This document shows positions 26,341-37,051 of a DNA stretch of 58,808 bases, piece by piece. Position 1 is the first letter of the stretch; every line of letters begins with the position of its first letter. The notes beneath the pieces were generated by a model. That model saw only the letters and a program-made list of their open reading frames with translations, ran no database searches and was not told where the DNA came from. Origin of the DNA: Cyanobium sp. FGCU52. GTDB taxonomy: Bacteria; Cyanobacteriota; Cyanobacteriia; PCC-6307; Cyanobiaceae. Made by a program: the position numbers and the translations under genes. The stretch covers positions 1-58,808 of the forward strand of contig JANWUS010000073.1 of NCBI GenBank assembly GCA_024958715.1, written 5' to 3'.

Positions 26341-29300
26341 TCACACCGCCAGCACCGCCTCGTTCCGTTCCTGCTGCTGATCGGCCCGCTGGCTTTCGGT
26401 GAGGCCATCGGCGCCGGGGAGCTGGGCGGCCATCGCGTTCAGCCACTCCATCAGCTGCTCGATCTGCTTCTCCATCGGCAGCACCGCCAGCCCGCGGGCC
26501 AGCACCTTGGCCGTGCTGCCGCTGCCGCCCTGGTACACCAGCCGGCCATGGAGGTGCTGGGGCAGCCCCTGGCGCAGCAGCCGGAAGGCCGGCTCCTCCA
26601 TGGGGGTTTCCAGGGCGATGTTCGGTTTCTCCTGCCGGATGCGGGAGAAGCCGCAGCGGCGAGCCACCAGCTTCAGCTCCATCAGCTGCAGCAGCGACTG
26701 CACCGGAGCCGGCAGGGTGCCGTAGCGGTCGGTCCAGCCCGCCGCCAGCTCCACCAGGGATTCCCTGCTGCTGCAGTCGGCCGCTGCCCGGTAGGCCGCC
26801 ATCTTCTCGTCGTTCTCGGTGATCCAGTCGGCCGGGATGAAGGCCGTCACCGGCAGGTCGATCTGGGTGTCGTCCACCGCCGGGATGTCCTGGCCCTGGA
26901 TCTCCGCCAGGCATTCCTGCAGCATCTCCATGTAGAGGTCGAAGCCGATCGCCTCCATCTGGCCGCTCTGCTCCACCCCCAGCAGGTTGCCCACGCCGCG
27001 GATCTCCATGTCGCGCATCGCCAGCTGGTAGCCCGAGCCCAGCTGGGCGAACTCCTGGATTGCCCGCAGGCGCTGGCGGGCCGCCTCGCTCAGGGAGGCA
27101 TCGCCCGGATAGAAGAGCCACGCATGGGCCTGGATGCCGCTGCGGCCCACCCGGCCCCGCAGCTGGTAGAGCTGGGCCAGGCCGAAGCGGTGCGCATCCT
27201 CCACCAGGATCGTGTTGACCCGGGGAATGTCGAGGCCGCTCTCGATGATCGTGGTGCAGAGCATCACGTCGGCCTCACCGGCGTTGAAGGCCACCATCGC
27301 GCTCTCCAGCTCCCCCTCCGGCATCTGGCCGTGGGCCACCAGCAGCTTCAGGCCCGGCAGCATCTCCCGCAGCTGGCCGGCCACCTCCTCGATCCCCTCC
27401 ACCCGCGGCACCACGTAGAACACCTGGCCGCCGCGGTCGAGTTCCTGGCGGATGGCGCTGCGCACCGCCTCCTCGTCGCGGGCGGCCAGGTGGGTCTTGA
27501 TCGGGCGGCGCAGCGGCGGCGGCGTGGTGATCAGGCTCATCTCCCGCACCCCCGAGAGGCTCATGTACAAGGTGCGGGGGATCGGTGTGGCGCTCAGGGT
27601 GAGCACGTCCACGTCCTTGCGCAGCGCCTTGATCTTCTCCTTCTGATTCACACCGAAGCGCTGCTCCTCATCCACCACCAGCAGGCCCAGTTCCTTGAAC
27701 CGCGTGCTCTTGCCGAGCAGCTGGTGGGTGCCCACCACCACGTCCACGGTGCCCTCCGCCAGGCCGTCCTGGATCACCTTGCGCTCGGCCGCCGTGCGGA
27801 AGCGGTTGAGCAGCGACACCTTCAGCGGATAGGGGGCGAAGCGCTCGCTCAGAGAGCGCCAGTGCTGCTGCGCCAGCACGGTGGTGGGCGCCAGCATCGC
27901 CACCTGCTTGCCGGCGGTGACCGCCTTGAAGATGGCGCGGATCGCCACCTCGGTCTTGCCGAAGCCCACGTCGCCGCACACCAGCCGGTCCATCGGCTGG
28001 GGCTTCTCCATGTCGCGCTTCACCTCCGCGATCGCCTTCACCTGGTCGGGCGTGGGGTCGTAGGGGAACGAATCCTCCAGTTCGCTCTGCCAGGGGCCGT
28101 CGGGGGGGAAGCCGAAGCCGGGCGATTTGTGCCGCTCGGCGTAGAGCTTCACCAGATCGAGCGCCACCTTGCGCACGGCCTTGCGGGCCCGCTCCTTGGC
28201 CTTGGTCCAGGCCGTGCCGCCCATGCGGTTGAGCTCGGGGGCCTGCTCGCCCGTGGCCCGGTAGCGCCCCAGGCTGCCGAGCTGGTCGGCCGCCACCCGC
28301 AGCAGGCCGTCGGCGTACTGCACCACCAGGTAGTCGCGGCTCTCGCCGCTGATCGCCAGCTTCTCGAGCTTGAGAAACTTGCCGATGCCGTGGTTGCGGT
28401 GCACCACGAAGTCGCCTTGCTGCATCTTGTTCGGATCCACCGTGCGGCTGGCGGCCTTGCGGCGCCGGCGCACGTAGCCGGTGGCGGCCAGGGCGTGCTG
28501 GCCGAAGAATTCCCGGTCGGTGATCAGCACCAGCTTCCAGGCCGGCAGCTGCAGCCCCTCCAGCTCGGCGGTGCCCCGGAGCTTGAGAGCCACCGGCGTG
28601 TTCTGCTCGATCAGCCGGTCGATGGCCGGGAAGTCGGCGGGGTTGGGCACGAAACGCGCGATGGCGTCGTGCTCCTCCAGCAGGGCCACCGCGCGGCTGG
28701 GCTGGGCCGAGAGCAGCCACACCCTGGCCTTCTCCGCCTGGAAGCCCTTGACCAGACCCGCCAGCCGGCCGAAGGCGTTGGGGTGCGCGGGCACCGGCCT
28801 TGACGCCAGATCAAAGGCATTGGGGTGGTTGTCGCTCTCCTGCAGCTCCGCCAGATCGAAGCCGGTGAAGGCCTCCGTCAGCGACAGGGCCTCGGCGGGG
28901 GGGCGGTGCAGCGAAGGGGGCAGCAGCTCGGCCAGTGCGGCCGATGTCAGGCCGGAGGCGGCCGCCCGCTCGGCCAGCACGTCGCCGTGGTGGCTGTCGG
29001 CGTGGTCGAACCACTGCTGGCCGTGGGAGAGGCAGTGGCGCCGTTCGTCGACGGCGATCAGTGTGGTGGGAGGCAGGTAATCGAGCAGCGAGGCTGGCCG
29101 TTCCCAGGCCCTGCCCAACAGCCGCCTGAGGCCCTCCGGGGTGCCGCCCTCCAGCAGCTGGTCGAAGGCCTCGGGATCGAGCAGCTGATCGAGGCCGTCG
29201 GGGAGGTTCTGGCGGAGGGCCTCGGCGATCAGCGGCCCGTGGCCGGTGGGGGTGAGGCGCACCACCTCGACCGGATCGAGGGAGCGCTGGGTGGCGGGGT

Positions 29301-29925
29301 CGAACTCCCGCAGCTTCTCCAGATCCTCCCCGAAGAACTCCAGCCGCACCGGCAGTTCGGCGCTCACCGGGAACACATCCACGATGTCGCCCCGCCGGCT
29401 CCAGCTGCCCTCCTGCTCGATCGTGGGCACCCGCTCGTAGCCCAGCCGGGCCAGGGTCTCGCCCAGCTCCTCAAGGTTCACCGCGTCGCCCTTGCGCAGG
29501 CTGAGGCAGCGGGAGCGCAGGGCTTCCGGCGGCGGCAGATGGGGCTGAAGGGCCCGCTCGGTGGCCACGATCGCGAAGCGCTCGCCGCCGTCGAGCAGTT
29601 CGCCGAGCACCTGCAGCTGCCCCCAGGTGATTTCGCTGGTGGGATCGAAGGGTTCGTAGGGCGACCCCTCGCTGGTGGGATAGAGGTGGCAGCTGCCCCA
29701 GCCCATCAGCTCCAGCAGCGCCGCCCAGCGCCCCGCCTCCTCCAGCGTCGGCACCACCACCAGCAGCGGAGCTCCCGCCGCCGCGGCCAGGGCGCTGCTG
29801 ACCAGGGCCCGGGCCGGCCGGCCGGCGCCAGCCAGCCGCAGCCGGTCGCTGCGCTGCAGGCGGGCACCCAGTTCGCCGGTGAGCGGCACCTGCTGGAGCT
29901 GGCGCACCAGGGCGGTGAGGGGCAT
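26341..29925 (-). CDS. mfd: Transcription-repair coupling factor
   Basis: DNA translocase that removes stalled RNA polymerase and recruits UvrA. 1194 aa. An N-terminal UvrB-homology module ([19 protein letters not shown]) is followed by the RNA-polymerase-interacting domain ([14 protein letters not shown]) and the helicase motor with [11 protein letters not shown] and VDEEQRFG. The C-terminal TRCF domain comes last. ATG 29925 fits family length; the longer upstream frame is non-conserved. The HPPD-like gene follows after 8 bp. Confidence 0.96.
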   Translation of the reverse strand: MPLTALVRQLQQVPLTGELGARLQRSDRLRLAGAGRPARALVSSALAAAAGAPLLVVVPTLEEAGRWAALLELMGWGSCHLYPTSEGSPYEPFDPTSEITWGQLQVLGELLDGGERFAIVATERALQPHLPPPEALRSRCLSLRKGDAVNLEELGETLARLGYERVPTIEQEGSWSRRGDIVDVFPVSAELPVRLEFFGEDLEKLREFDPATQRSLDPVEVVRLTPTGHGPLIAEALRQNLPDGLDQLLDPEAFDQLLEGGTPEGLRRLLGRAWERPASLLDYLPPTTLIAVDERRHCLSHGQQWFDHADSHHGDVLAERAAASGLTSAALAELLPPSLHRPPAEALSLTEAFTGFDLAELQESDNHPNAFDLASRPVPAHPNAFGRLAGLVKGFQAEKARVWLLSAQPSRAVALLEEHDAIARFVPNPADFPAIDRLIEQNTPVALKLRGTAELEGLQLPAWKLVLITDREFFGQHALAATGYVRRRRKAASRTVDPNKMQQGDFVVHRNHGIGKFLKLEKLAISGESRDYLVVQYADGLLRVAADQLGSLGRYRATGEQAPELNRMGGTAWTKAKERARKAVRKVALDLVKLYAERHKSPGFGFPPDGPWQSELEDSFPYDPTPDQVKAIAEVKRDMEKPQPMDRLVCGDVGFGKTEVAIRAIFKAVTAGKQVAMLAPTTVLAQQHWRSLSERFAPYPLKVSLLNRFRTAAERKVIQDGLAEGTVDVVVGTHQLLGKSTRFKELGLLVVDEEQRFGVNQKEKIKALRKDVDVLTLSATPIPRTLYMSLSGVREMSLITTPPPLRRPIKTHLAARDEEAVRSAIRQELDRGGQVFYVVPRVEGIEEVAGQLREMLPGLKLLVAHGQMPEGELESAMVAFNAGEADVMLCTTIIESGLDIPRVNTILVEDAHRFGLAQLYQLRGRVGRSGIQAHAWLFYPGDASLSEAARQRLRAIQEFAQLGSGYQLAMRDMEIRGVGNLLGVEQSGQMEAIGFDLYMEMLQECLAEIQGQDIPAVDDTQIDLPVTAFIPADWITENDEKMAAYRAAADCSSRESLVELAAGWTDRYGTLPAPVQSLLQLMELKLVARRCGFSRIRQEKPNIALETPMEEPAFRLLRQGLPQHLHGRLVYQGGSGSTAKVLARGLAVLPMEKQIEQLMEWLNAMAAQLPGADGLTESQRADQQQERNEAVLAV

Positions 29926-30024
29926 CGGCAGGGGAAGACGGCAGGTTCGATCTTCGCAACTGGACCCCGCCGCCCGCGGCGCCCCTTCACCCGTCAAGCT
30001 TGGATGCGCAGGGTTCACGGCCCG

Positions 30025-30894
30025 ATGACCCGTTTCCGCTGTCCCAACTGCACTGGCCTGCCCCTCCGGGTGCACTACCTGCCGCGGTCGTCGCCGGTGT
30101 GCGGGCGCTGTGGCGGCCCGTTGAAACGCCGCAGCTGGAGCGGCCCCTTCACGCTGGCGATCAGCGCCGTCACCCTCTGCCTGGGCCTGGCGGCCCTCCC
30201 GGATCTGTTCGAGGGCGCCGCCACGCTGGCGGCCCGGAACGCCGCGCTCCCCCAGCTGTTGCAGCGCCGCCTGCCGATTCCTGAACCCGATGAGCAGCCG
30301 CTGGCGCTGGTGCAGGGCGGCCTGTTCGACGAACTCAGCCAGGGAGACCAGGCCTGGATTCCGGTGGCCGAGCCCCTCCCCGATGGAGGCACCCGCTACC
30401 GCTACCGCCGCCGGCAGGGGGAGCCGGAACTGACCCTGGATCAGATCCGCGAGCGGATCGCCAATCCCCCCCGCTTCGAGACGGAACGCCAGGCGATCAA
30501 CGAACTGCTGCAGGCTCTCCAGGCCGCCGGGGCGCGCCTGGTGCTCGAAGAGCCGCGCAAGGCCGGCGCCGCCGGTGAGTGGGACCATGCCGAGCGCACC
30601 CTGCGGGTACAGCCCGATGTGGTGGACAAGGGCTCCCTCGAGTTCGCGCGGGTGCTCAACCACGAGGCGATCCACGTGGCCCAGAGCTGTGCCGGCGGGG
30701 GACTGGAAGCGCCCCCGCAGGTGCTGGGCCTGGACGGCACCCTCAGTCCGCGGCTGCGTGAGCAGCTGGCCGATCCGCTGTATGCGGCGGCCTCACCCCG
30801 GGAGAAGGCGCTGGAAAAGGAGGCCTATGCCAACCAGGAGCGGCTCGGCATAGGGGCTTCCCTCGTCCGGCGCCATTGTCCCGCCAGGAGCTGA
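30025..30894 (+). CDS. Membrane-anchored HExxH protein with zinc ribbon (paralog 2 of 3)
   Basis: 289 aa. An N-terminal zinc ribbon (CPNC at 6-9 and CGRC at 26-29) is followed by one transmembrane segment (about 42-60). An extracytoplasmic part closely resembles the protein at 4668, with [17 protein letters not shown] near residue 210 and a later EKEAYANQ. Both end in a GASL..RHC block. Topology would put the ribbon in the cytoplasm and the HExxH domain outside. Zinc peptidase activity is inferred only. Divergent from mfd with about 100 bp between. Confidence 0.72.
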   Translation: MTRFRCPNCTGLPLRVHYLPRSSPVCGRCGGPLKRRSWSGPFTLAISAVTLCLGLAALPDLFEGAATLAARNAALPQLLQRRLPIPEPDEQPLALVQGGLFDELSQGDQAWIPVAEPLPDGGTRYRYRRRQGEPELTLDQIRERIANPPRFETERQAINELLQALQAAGARLVLEEPRKAGAAGEWDHAERTLRVQPDVVDKGSLEFARVLNHEAIHVAQSCAGGGLEAPPQVLGLDGTLSPRLREQLADPLYAAASPREKALEKEAYANQERLGIGASLVRRHCPARS

Positions 30895-30906
30895 GCGAGG
30901 CGGACC

Positions 30907-31923
<1,017 letters not shown>

Positions 31924-32712
31924 TCAGACACGAGCTCCAGGCTCGCATGCGTCCTCCCCGGCTCCCAGCAGGGCTTCCTCCAGCAGCAGGTTGAACTGCA
32001 GCAGCTGGCCGTCATCGAGCTGGCTCCTGCTGCTGGCGCCCAGCTGCTGCTCCAGGAACCGGCGCCCCTGCTCCGCCTGCCAGCCGAGCTGGGCCAGCAG
32101 CTGATCCGACTGGGCGAGCAGATCCCGCCGCCGCAGGGGTACCGGCACCTGTTCCGGGTGCTGCCCCGGGGCCATCGCCTCCAGGGCCCGCAGGTAGGCC
32201 AACAGATCGGCGTAGGTGGTGAGCCGGCTGCGGCTGGGGTGGCCGAAGGCCCGCTCCAGGTAGAGCGCCTCCTGCTCCCGGCTCCAGCCGAGCCGCTGGA
32301 GTTCCCGATCCAGCGCGGCCAGTTCGCCGCTCCAGTCCTCCGGGTCGGGGGGGGGCTCCTGGGGGGGCGTCTCGTCTTGGAGTGCAGGCAGCACCGGTGG
32401 TGCCGCTGGGGCTGAGGGCTCAGGCGCCAGGGGGGGCCGCGAGGGTGGGGGGCCGGCGGCGGGGCGAACGGGAGCCGGCGCGCGCGGCGGTGCCTGCGGC
32501 GGGGACTTGGCCGGCTCCTCCGCTGCCGTTCCCGCGCCCTGCGGCACGGCGTCGAGGCGCTGGCGCAGCCTGGCCGTGGCCCGGTCCTCGGCTTCCTCCG
32601 CCGTGGCCCCTTCCCCCAGCGCGCTGCCCAGGTTCTGACCGTTCGCCCGGGCCCGCACGCACACCACGCACCGCCCTGCCTCGGCATGCACCAGCCGGCT
32701 GTGCAGCTCCAT
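31924..32712 (-). CDS. Conserved hypothetical protein with two tandem C-terminal repeats
   Basis: 262 aa. The N-terminal 45 residues (VVCVRARANGQNLGSALG, then an Ala/Glu/Arg helix) look like a small dsRBD-like alpha/beta fold. A long Pro/Ala linker (about 55-115) follows. The C-terminus has two copies of about 45 residues sharing LGW-x2-EQ-x4-LE-x2-[FL]G-x2-SRS-x-L. No named domain. Directly upstream of gap1 on the same strand. Confidence 0.65.
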   Translation of the reverse strand: MELHSRLVHAEAGRCVVCVRARANGQNLGSALGEGATAEEAEDRATARLRQRLDAVPQGAGTAAEEPAKSPPQAPPRAPAPVRPAAGPPPSRPPLAPEPSAPAAPPVLPALQDETPPQEPPPDPEDWSGELAALDRELQRLGWSREQEALYLERAFGHPSRSRLTTYADLLAYLRALEAMAPGQHPEQVPVPLRRRDLLAQSDQLLAQLGWQAEQGRRFLEQQLGASSRSQLDDGQLLQFNLLLEEALLGAGEDACEPGARV

Positions 32713-32783
32713 GCTCCGGGATCCTGGTGGGGGCGTTTCTAGAGTGCCGCTTTGCCGCTCCGTTGCCGAGCGAAGGCCCTGCG

Positions 32784-33554
32784 ATGGAAGCGGAATCGGT
32801 CCAGTCCCTCACGCCGCTGATCCAGGCGGCCGACCAGTGGGGGGAAGTGGCCCTGCTGCTGCCGCTCCTGGTGGCCCTGGAGGCCGTGCTCTCGGCCGAC
32901 AATGCCATCGCCCTGGCGGCGATCTCCCGCCGGCTGCACGATCCGGCCCGCCAGCGCCAGGCCCTCAACCTCGGCCTGCTGCTGGCCCTGGTCTTCCGCC
33001 TGTCTCTGATCGTGGCCGCCCGCTGGGTGCTGGATTTCTGGCCTCTGGAACTGGCGGCCTCGGCCTATCTGCTCTGGCTCTGCGGCCGCCATCTCCTCGG
33101 TGCCGACGACGAGCCGCCCGAGCCTGAAGGCGTGGAAGGGGCCGGGGAGCCCTCCCATGCCGGGGCGGCCCCGGCCCATGGATCCACCGCAGGCCTGGCG
33201 GGGGTGGTGGCCACCCTGGCCTTCACCGATCTGGCCTTTTCCCTCGACAGCGTGGCGGCGGCAGTGGCGGTGACCGACCGGCTCGCCCTGGTGATGGCCG
33301 GGGGGGTGATCGGGGTGATTGCCCTGCGGCTCACGGCGGAACTGTTCATCCGCTGGCTGGAGGTGTATCGCCACCTGGAGACGGCCGGCTACCTGGCCGT
33401 GGGTCTGGTGGGTCTGAGGCTGCTGCTGCGCCTGATCCAGCCGGCCCTCGTGATCCCGGAGTGGGCGCTGCTGCTCAGCGTGGCCGCCCTCTTCCTCTGG
33501 GGCTTCTCCGAGCGGCTGGTGCCATCGGCCCAGGACGAAGGCGGCGCGTCCTGA
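32784..33554 (+). CDS. TerC family integral membrane protein
   Basis: 256 aa, about seven transmembrane segments. The family's conserved acidic motifs are LEAVLSADNAIALAA (about 29-43) and a later LAFTDLAFSLDSVAAAVAV. Both bear Asp/Asn in membrane helices and probably carry a metal ion. TerC proteins move or sense divalent cations, chiefly Mn2+, and the plastid homolog is needed for thylakoid biogenesis. A charged loop lies about 105-135. A TTTCTAGAGTG element at 32736-32746 may be the promoter -10. The DUF6464 gene follows by 4 bp. Confidence 0.9.
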   Translation: MEAESVQSLTPLIQAADQWGEVALLLPLLVALEAVLSADNAIALAAISRRLHDPARQRQALNLGLLLALVFRLSLIVAARWVLDFWPLELAASAYLLWLCGRHLLGADDEPPEPEGVEGAGEPSHAGAAPAHGSTAGLAGVVATLAFTDLAFSLDSVAAAVAVTDRLALVMAGGVIGVIALRLTAELFIRWLEVYRHLETAGYLAVGLVGLRLLLRLIQPALVIPEWALLLSVAALFLWGFSERLVPSAQDEGGAS

Positions 33555-33558
33555 GCCC

Positions 33559-33903
33559 ATGCGCATCGAACTCCGTCAGATTGAATCCGACCACCTGATC
33601 GACAGCCTCCAGGTCGAGGCCCTGGCCGATGTTCCGCAGCCGGGTCGCTGGCTCGCCCATGGCGGCCGCAGCTTTCTGGTGCTGCAGCGCCGGCACCGTT
33701 ACCACCTCCGCGACGGCCGCTACGAACTGGCGAGCGTGGCCCTGCAGGTGAAGCCCCAGCCGCAACCCCAGGATGCTCGTCCCTGGAACGGCGGCTGGGT
33801 GATCGGCGATCCCCACTGCCGCTTCAACGCCCGCAGTCCCCTGCTGCGCTGCGCCGTCCTGCCGGAGGGTCCCTGCGAGCGCTGCAGCCATTTCCTGGCC
33901 TGA
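33559..33903 (+). CDS. DUF6464 family protein
   Basis: 114 aa. The C-terminal block GDPHCRFNARSPLLRCAVLP, ending in GPCERCSHF, is the conserved part of this cyanobacterial family and contains four cysteines, possibly a metal site. The N-terminal half is beta-rich. Function unknown. The gene starts 4 bp after terC's stop, so the two are co-transcribed. Confidence 0.75.
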   Translation: MRIELRQIESDHLIDSLQVEALADVPQPGRWLAHGGRSFLVLQRRHRYHLRDGRYELASVALQVKPQPQPQDARPWNGGWVIGDPHCRFNARSPLLRCAVLPEGPCERCSHFLA

Positions 33904-34106
33904 GCGACCGGGGGGCCGGCCGCACCTAGGGTTGAGACATCCGCTTCCGCGCCCCGATCGCCACGCCTTACTCCGGCTCCGCCCGCCGCTCCGCCACTGC
34001 AGCCCCCGCATCCGGCGCTGCTGCCACACCCTCACCGCAGCGGCGCCGAACTCCCGTCGTCCGGGCAGCGGAGCGCAAACCCGACGACGGCGGCGCCCCG
34101 CCCCTG

Positions 34107-35384
34107 GTGCCCTTCACCACGATCGCGCCACCGGAGGCAGGCCTGGCGGCCGACTTCGCCGACCTCGGCCTGTCCGAGCCGATCCTCAAGGCCGTGGCGG
34201 GCAAGGGCTACCGCACGCCTTCGCCGATCCAGCGCCAGTGCATTCCCGCCGTGCTGGAAGGGCGCGATGTGATGGCGGCGGCCCAGACGGGCACGGGCAA
34301 GACCGCCGGCTTCACCCTGCCGATGCTGGAGCGGCTGCGCCATGGCCCCCACGCCCGGGCCGGCGTGGTGCGCGCCCTGGTGCTCACCCCCACCCGCGAG
34401 CTTGCGGCCCAGGTGGGTGAGAGCGTCACCGCCTACGGCCGCTATCTCGATCTGCGCGCCGACGTGGTGTTCGGGGGCGTGAGCATCAATCCGCAGATGC
34501 AGCGGCTGCGACGCGGGGCGGATGTGCTGGTGGCCACGCCGGGCCGCCTGATGGATCTCCATCAGCAGAACGCCCTGCGCCTCGACCGGGTGGAGATCCT
34601 GGTGCTCGATGAAGCCGATCGCATGCTCGACATGGGCTTCATCCGCGACATCCGCCGCATCCTCTCGCTGCTGCCCAGCCATCGGCAGAACCTGCTGTTC
34701 TCGGCCACCTTCTCCGGCGAGATCCGCAAGCTGGCCACCGGCCTGCTCCACAACCCGGTGCATCTGCAGGCCACCCCGGAGAACCGTGCCGCCACCACGG
34801 TGGAGCAGCTGCTCCACCCCTGTGACATGGCCCGCAAGGCCGAGCTGCTGAGCCACCTGATCCGCACGAACGACTGGCAGCAGGTGCTGGTGTTCTCCCG
34901 CACCAAGCACGGCGCCAACCGGGTGGCCGAGCGGCTGGACGCCGAGGGGCTCTCGGCGGCGGCCATCCACGGCAACAAGAGCCAGGGTGCCCGCACCCGC
35001 GCTCTGGCCGGTTTCAAGAGCGGCGAGGTGCGGGTGCTGGTGGCCACCGACATCGCCGCCCGCGGCATCGATATCCACCAGTTGCCCCACGTGGTGAACC
35101 TCGACCTGCCCAACGTGGCCGAGGACTACGTGCACCGCATCGGCCGCACCGGACGGGCCGGGCAGAACGGCCATGCGATCTCGCTGGTGGCGGCCGAGGA
35201 GCACGAGCTGCTGCGGGCCATCGAACGGCTGATCGGCACCACCCTCCCGCGCCAGGAGGTGGCGGGCTTCGAGCCCACCGTCCTCAGCGCACCGCCTCTC
35301 GACCTCAGCGGTGGGCGTGGACGTCGTCGGGATGGGCTCCCGCGGCGGGACAGCCGCGCCCCGGCCCCCCGGCGCCGGCGCTGA
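34107..35384 (+). CDS. DEAD-box RNA helicase, RhlE-like
   Basis: 425 aa from GTG 34107. Motifs in order: Q motif ([10 protein letters not shown]), [10 protein letters not shown], Ia [45 protein letters not shown], and a short basic C-terminal tail. It unwinds structured RNA in ribosome assembly or mRNA decay. The frame stays open for 57 codons upstream of the GTG (Arg/Ala/Pro-rich) without an ATG, GTG or TTG, so the true start is uncertain. A CCTAGGGTTGAG element lies at 33925. Confidence 0.9.
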   Translation: MPFTTIAPPEAGLAADFADLGLSEPILKAVAGKGYRTPSPIQRQCIPAVLEGRDVMAAAQTGTGKTAGFTLPMLERLRHGPHARAGVVRALVLTPTRELAAQVGESVTAYGRYLDLRADVVFGGVSINPQMQRLRRGADVLVATPGRLMDLHQQNALRLDRVEILVLDEADRMLDMGFIRDIRRILSLLPSHRQNLLFSATFSGEIRKLATGLLHNPVHLQATPENRAATTVEQLLHPCDMARKAELLSHLIRTNDWQQVLVFSRTKHGANRVAERLDAEGLSAAAIHGNKSQGARTRALAGFKSGEVRVLVATDIAARGIDIHQLPHVVNLDLPNVAEDYVHRIGRTGRAGQNGHAISLVAAEEHELLRAIERLIGTTLPRQEVAGFEPTVLSAPPLDLSGGRGRRRDGLPRRDSRAPAPRRRR

Positions 35385-35484
35385 GGCAGCGCAACGCCGA
35401 GCCTGCGGGCCTGGGAAACCGCAGTGCTTGCGACAGTTTCCCCCGTCCGGCTGCGGTGCACTAGGGGCTGTTGACCCTCCTTCG

Positions 35485-35682
35485 ATGACCTACGAACCCG
35501 GCTCTCCCGAGTGCCGCGTGCTGATCGACTGCAAGGCCCAGGTGGAGGCCATGCTGCTGGCCCTGGCCCGCATCGACAACAGCCGCCACATCCGCGACCA
35601 ACTGGTGTCGGTGCACAACCAGCTCGAGGGACTGCACGAACTGCACCGCCGCCAGCCCCAGGGCAGCACGGCCCCCGTCTGA
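35485..35682 (+). CDS. Small hypothetical protein, 65 aa
   Basis: Mostly one or two amphipathic helices (CKAQVEAMLLALARI and SVHNQLEGLHELHRR). ATG 35485 lies 25 bp after a CACTAGGGGCTGTTGAC element that looks like a promoter -10. There is a faint resemblance to helical metal-sensor repressors (CsoR/RcnR), but the ligand residues are not convincing, so no function is proposed. Confidence 0.55.
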   Translation: MTYEPGSPECRVLIDCKAQVEAMLLALARIDNSRHIRDQLVSVHNQLEGLHELHRRQPQGSTAPV

Positions 35683-35687
35683 TCCGC

Positions 35688-35897
35688 TCAGCCGGGAGGT
35701 TCCGCCGGGAGCGGTTGCTGAGACCGCTCCAGACCCCGGCATTCGGCATAGGCGCCGGCGAGGGTGGCGGCAGGCTTGCCTTGCTCCGGGCCTGCCGTAT
35801 GGAGCACCATGAAGCGGCCCACCATGTCGCGGTAGATGAGGCAGCCGTTGCCGGTGGAGCGCACCAGGCAGAGCTCGCCGTACGTTCTGCTCTTCAT
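35688..35897 (-). CDS. Small conserved hypothetical protein, 69 aa
   Basis: The N-terminal half, MKSRTYGELCLVRSTGNGCL followed by IYRDMVGRFMVLH, is strongly patterned as a small beta-barrel-like fold. The C-terminal third is Ala/Pro-rich. A clear GAGGGGGAA ribosome-binding site precedes the ATG at 35897, which supports translation. Convergent with the 65-aa gene; the two stop codons are 5 bp apart. Function unknown. Confidence 0.6.
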   Translation of the reverse strand: MKSRTYGELCLVRSTGNGCLIYRDMVGRFMVLHTAGPEQGKPAATLAGAYAECRGLERSQQPLPAEPPG

Positions 35898-35982
35898 CGC
35901 CGTTCCCCCTCAACCCCTTGGTAACGGTCTATCGCGCCCAGGCAGGGGTGCATGTGTCAGAGACCGCTGACAACACAGATCT

Positions 35983-37020
35983 TCAAGGCCCCAGCCGATC
36001 TCCCGGCCGCAGCCCCAGCTGCTGCACCATCGCCTGACCGCCGCTGGGCCCTTTCCCCTCCAGCTGTGCCTCCCGGATCAGCAGGGGGCAGCCGCCGGTG
36101 CTCACCACCAGGCCCACCCCCTCCACCACCTCCAGCACCGTCCCGGGCGGAGTGGACTCCTCGGGGGCGGCCCCGGCGGCCGGGGCATCTTTGCCGGCGA
36201 GCGCGGCCGCTTCGGGAGAGAGCTCGGGGGCCAGGCGCTGCACCAGGGGCTCGGTGGCCCGCACCTTCAGCCGCGCCCCGCCGCGGCTGGTGAAGGCTCC
36301 GGGGTAGAGCCCCATCACCTGGCGGTGCAGCTCCAGGGCTCGTCGGCTCCAGTCGATGCGGAAATCCTCCTTGGCGATCGGCCGGGCCAGGCGCACGCCC
36401 TCCTCCGCCTGGGGCGAGAGTCCAAGCCGCCCCCAGCGCTCCGACCGGCGTCCCGCCCCGGCGGCCGCGATCCGGGGCAGGGCCTCCACGAACAGCTCGC
36501 CGGTGAGGGCTGCCAGCCGCGCGGCCAGCTCATGGGCGTTGTCCCGGAGACCGATCGGCACCGCCCGCTCCAGCAGCACCGGACCGGTGTCGAGCCCCTC
36601 CTCCATGGCCATGATCCCCACGCCGGTCTGGGAATCGCCCTCCATCAGGGCCCACTGGATCGGCGCGGCGCCCCGCCAGCGGGGCAGCAGGGAACCGTGC
36701 CCGTTCCAGCTGCCCAGCGGCGGCTGGTCGAGCACCTCGGTGGGCAGGATCTGGCCGAAGGCCACCACCACCGACAGCTCCGCCCCCAGCTCCGTCAGCT
36801 GCTGCTGGATGTCGGGTTCGCGGCGGATGCGCACCGGGGCGAACACCGGCACGCCCAGCTCCAGGGCCCGGGCCTTCACCGGCGAGGCCACCAGATCCTT
36901 ACCCCTCCCCCGTCGCCGATCCGGCTGGGTGACGGCTCCCACCAGCTCATGGCCCGCCGCCACCAGGGCGTCGAGCGTGACTACGGCATAGGCCGGGGTG
37001 CCCCAGAACAGGACCTTCAT
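35983..37020 (-). CDS. fmt: Methionyl-tRNA formyltransferase
   Basis: Formylates initiator Met-tRNA using 10-formyl-THF. 345 aa. The N-terminal Rossmann domain has FWGTPAYAV and QPDRRRGRGK, and the catalytic region is SWNGHGSLLPRWRGAAPIQW (the Asn and His of the usual NxH motif are kept) with the downstream Asp in MEEGLDTGPVLL. The C-terminal OB-like tRNA-binding domain carries a Gly/Ala-rich insertion near 285. Follows the TldD/PmbA operon's 3' end. Confidence 0.95.
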   Translation of the reverse strand: MKVLFWGTPAYAVVTLDALVAAGHELVGAVTQPDRRRGRGKDLVASPVKARALELGVPVFAPVRIRREPDIQQQLTELGAELSVVVAFGQILPTEVLDQPPLGSWNGHGSLLPRWRGAAPIQWALMEGDSQTGVGIMAMEEGLDTGPVLLERAVPIGLRDNAHELAARLAALTGELFVEALPRIAAAGAGRRSERWGRLGLSPQAEEGVRLARPIAKEDFRIDWSRRALELHRQVMGLYPGAFTSRGGARLKVRATEPLVQRLAPELSPEAAALAGKDAPAAGAAPEESTPPGTVLEVVEGVGLVVSTGGCPLLIREAQLEGKGPSGGQAMVQQLGLRPGDRLGP

Positions 37021-37051
37021 CGCCGCTTGCCTCGCACAGGTCCGCCTGCGT

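Noticed and set aside
26323-28803. Plus-strand open frame of 826 codons opposite mfd
   Set aside because: Shadow frame; the mfd motor motifs are unambiguous on the other strand.
35485-35682. CsoR/RcnR metal-sensor identity for the 65-aa protein
   Set aside because: The Cys/His ligand pattern and conserved helix-1 arginines of that family are not present.
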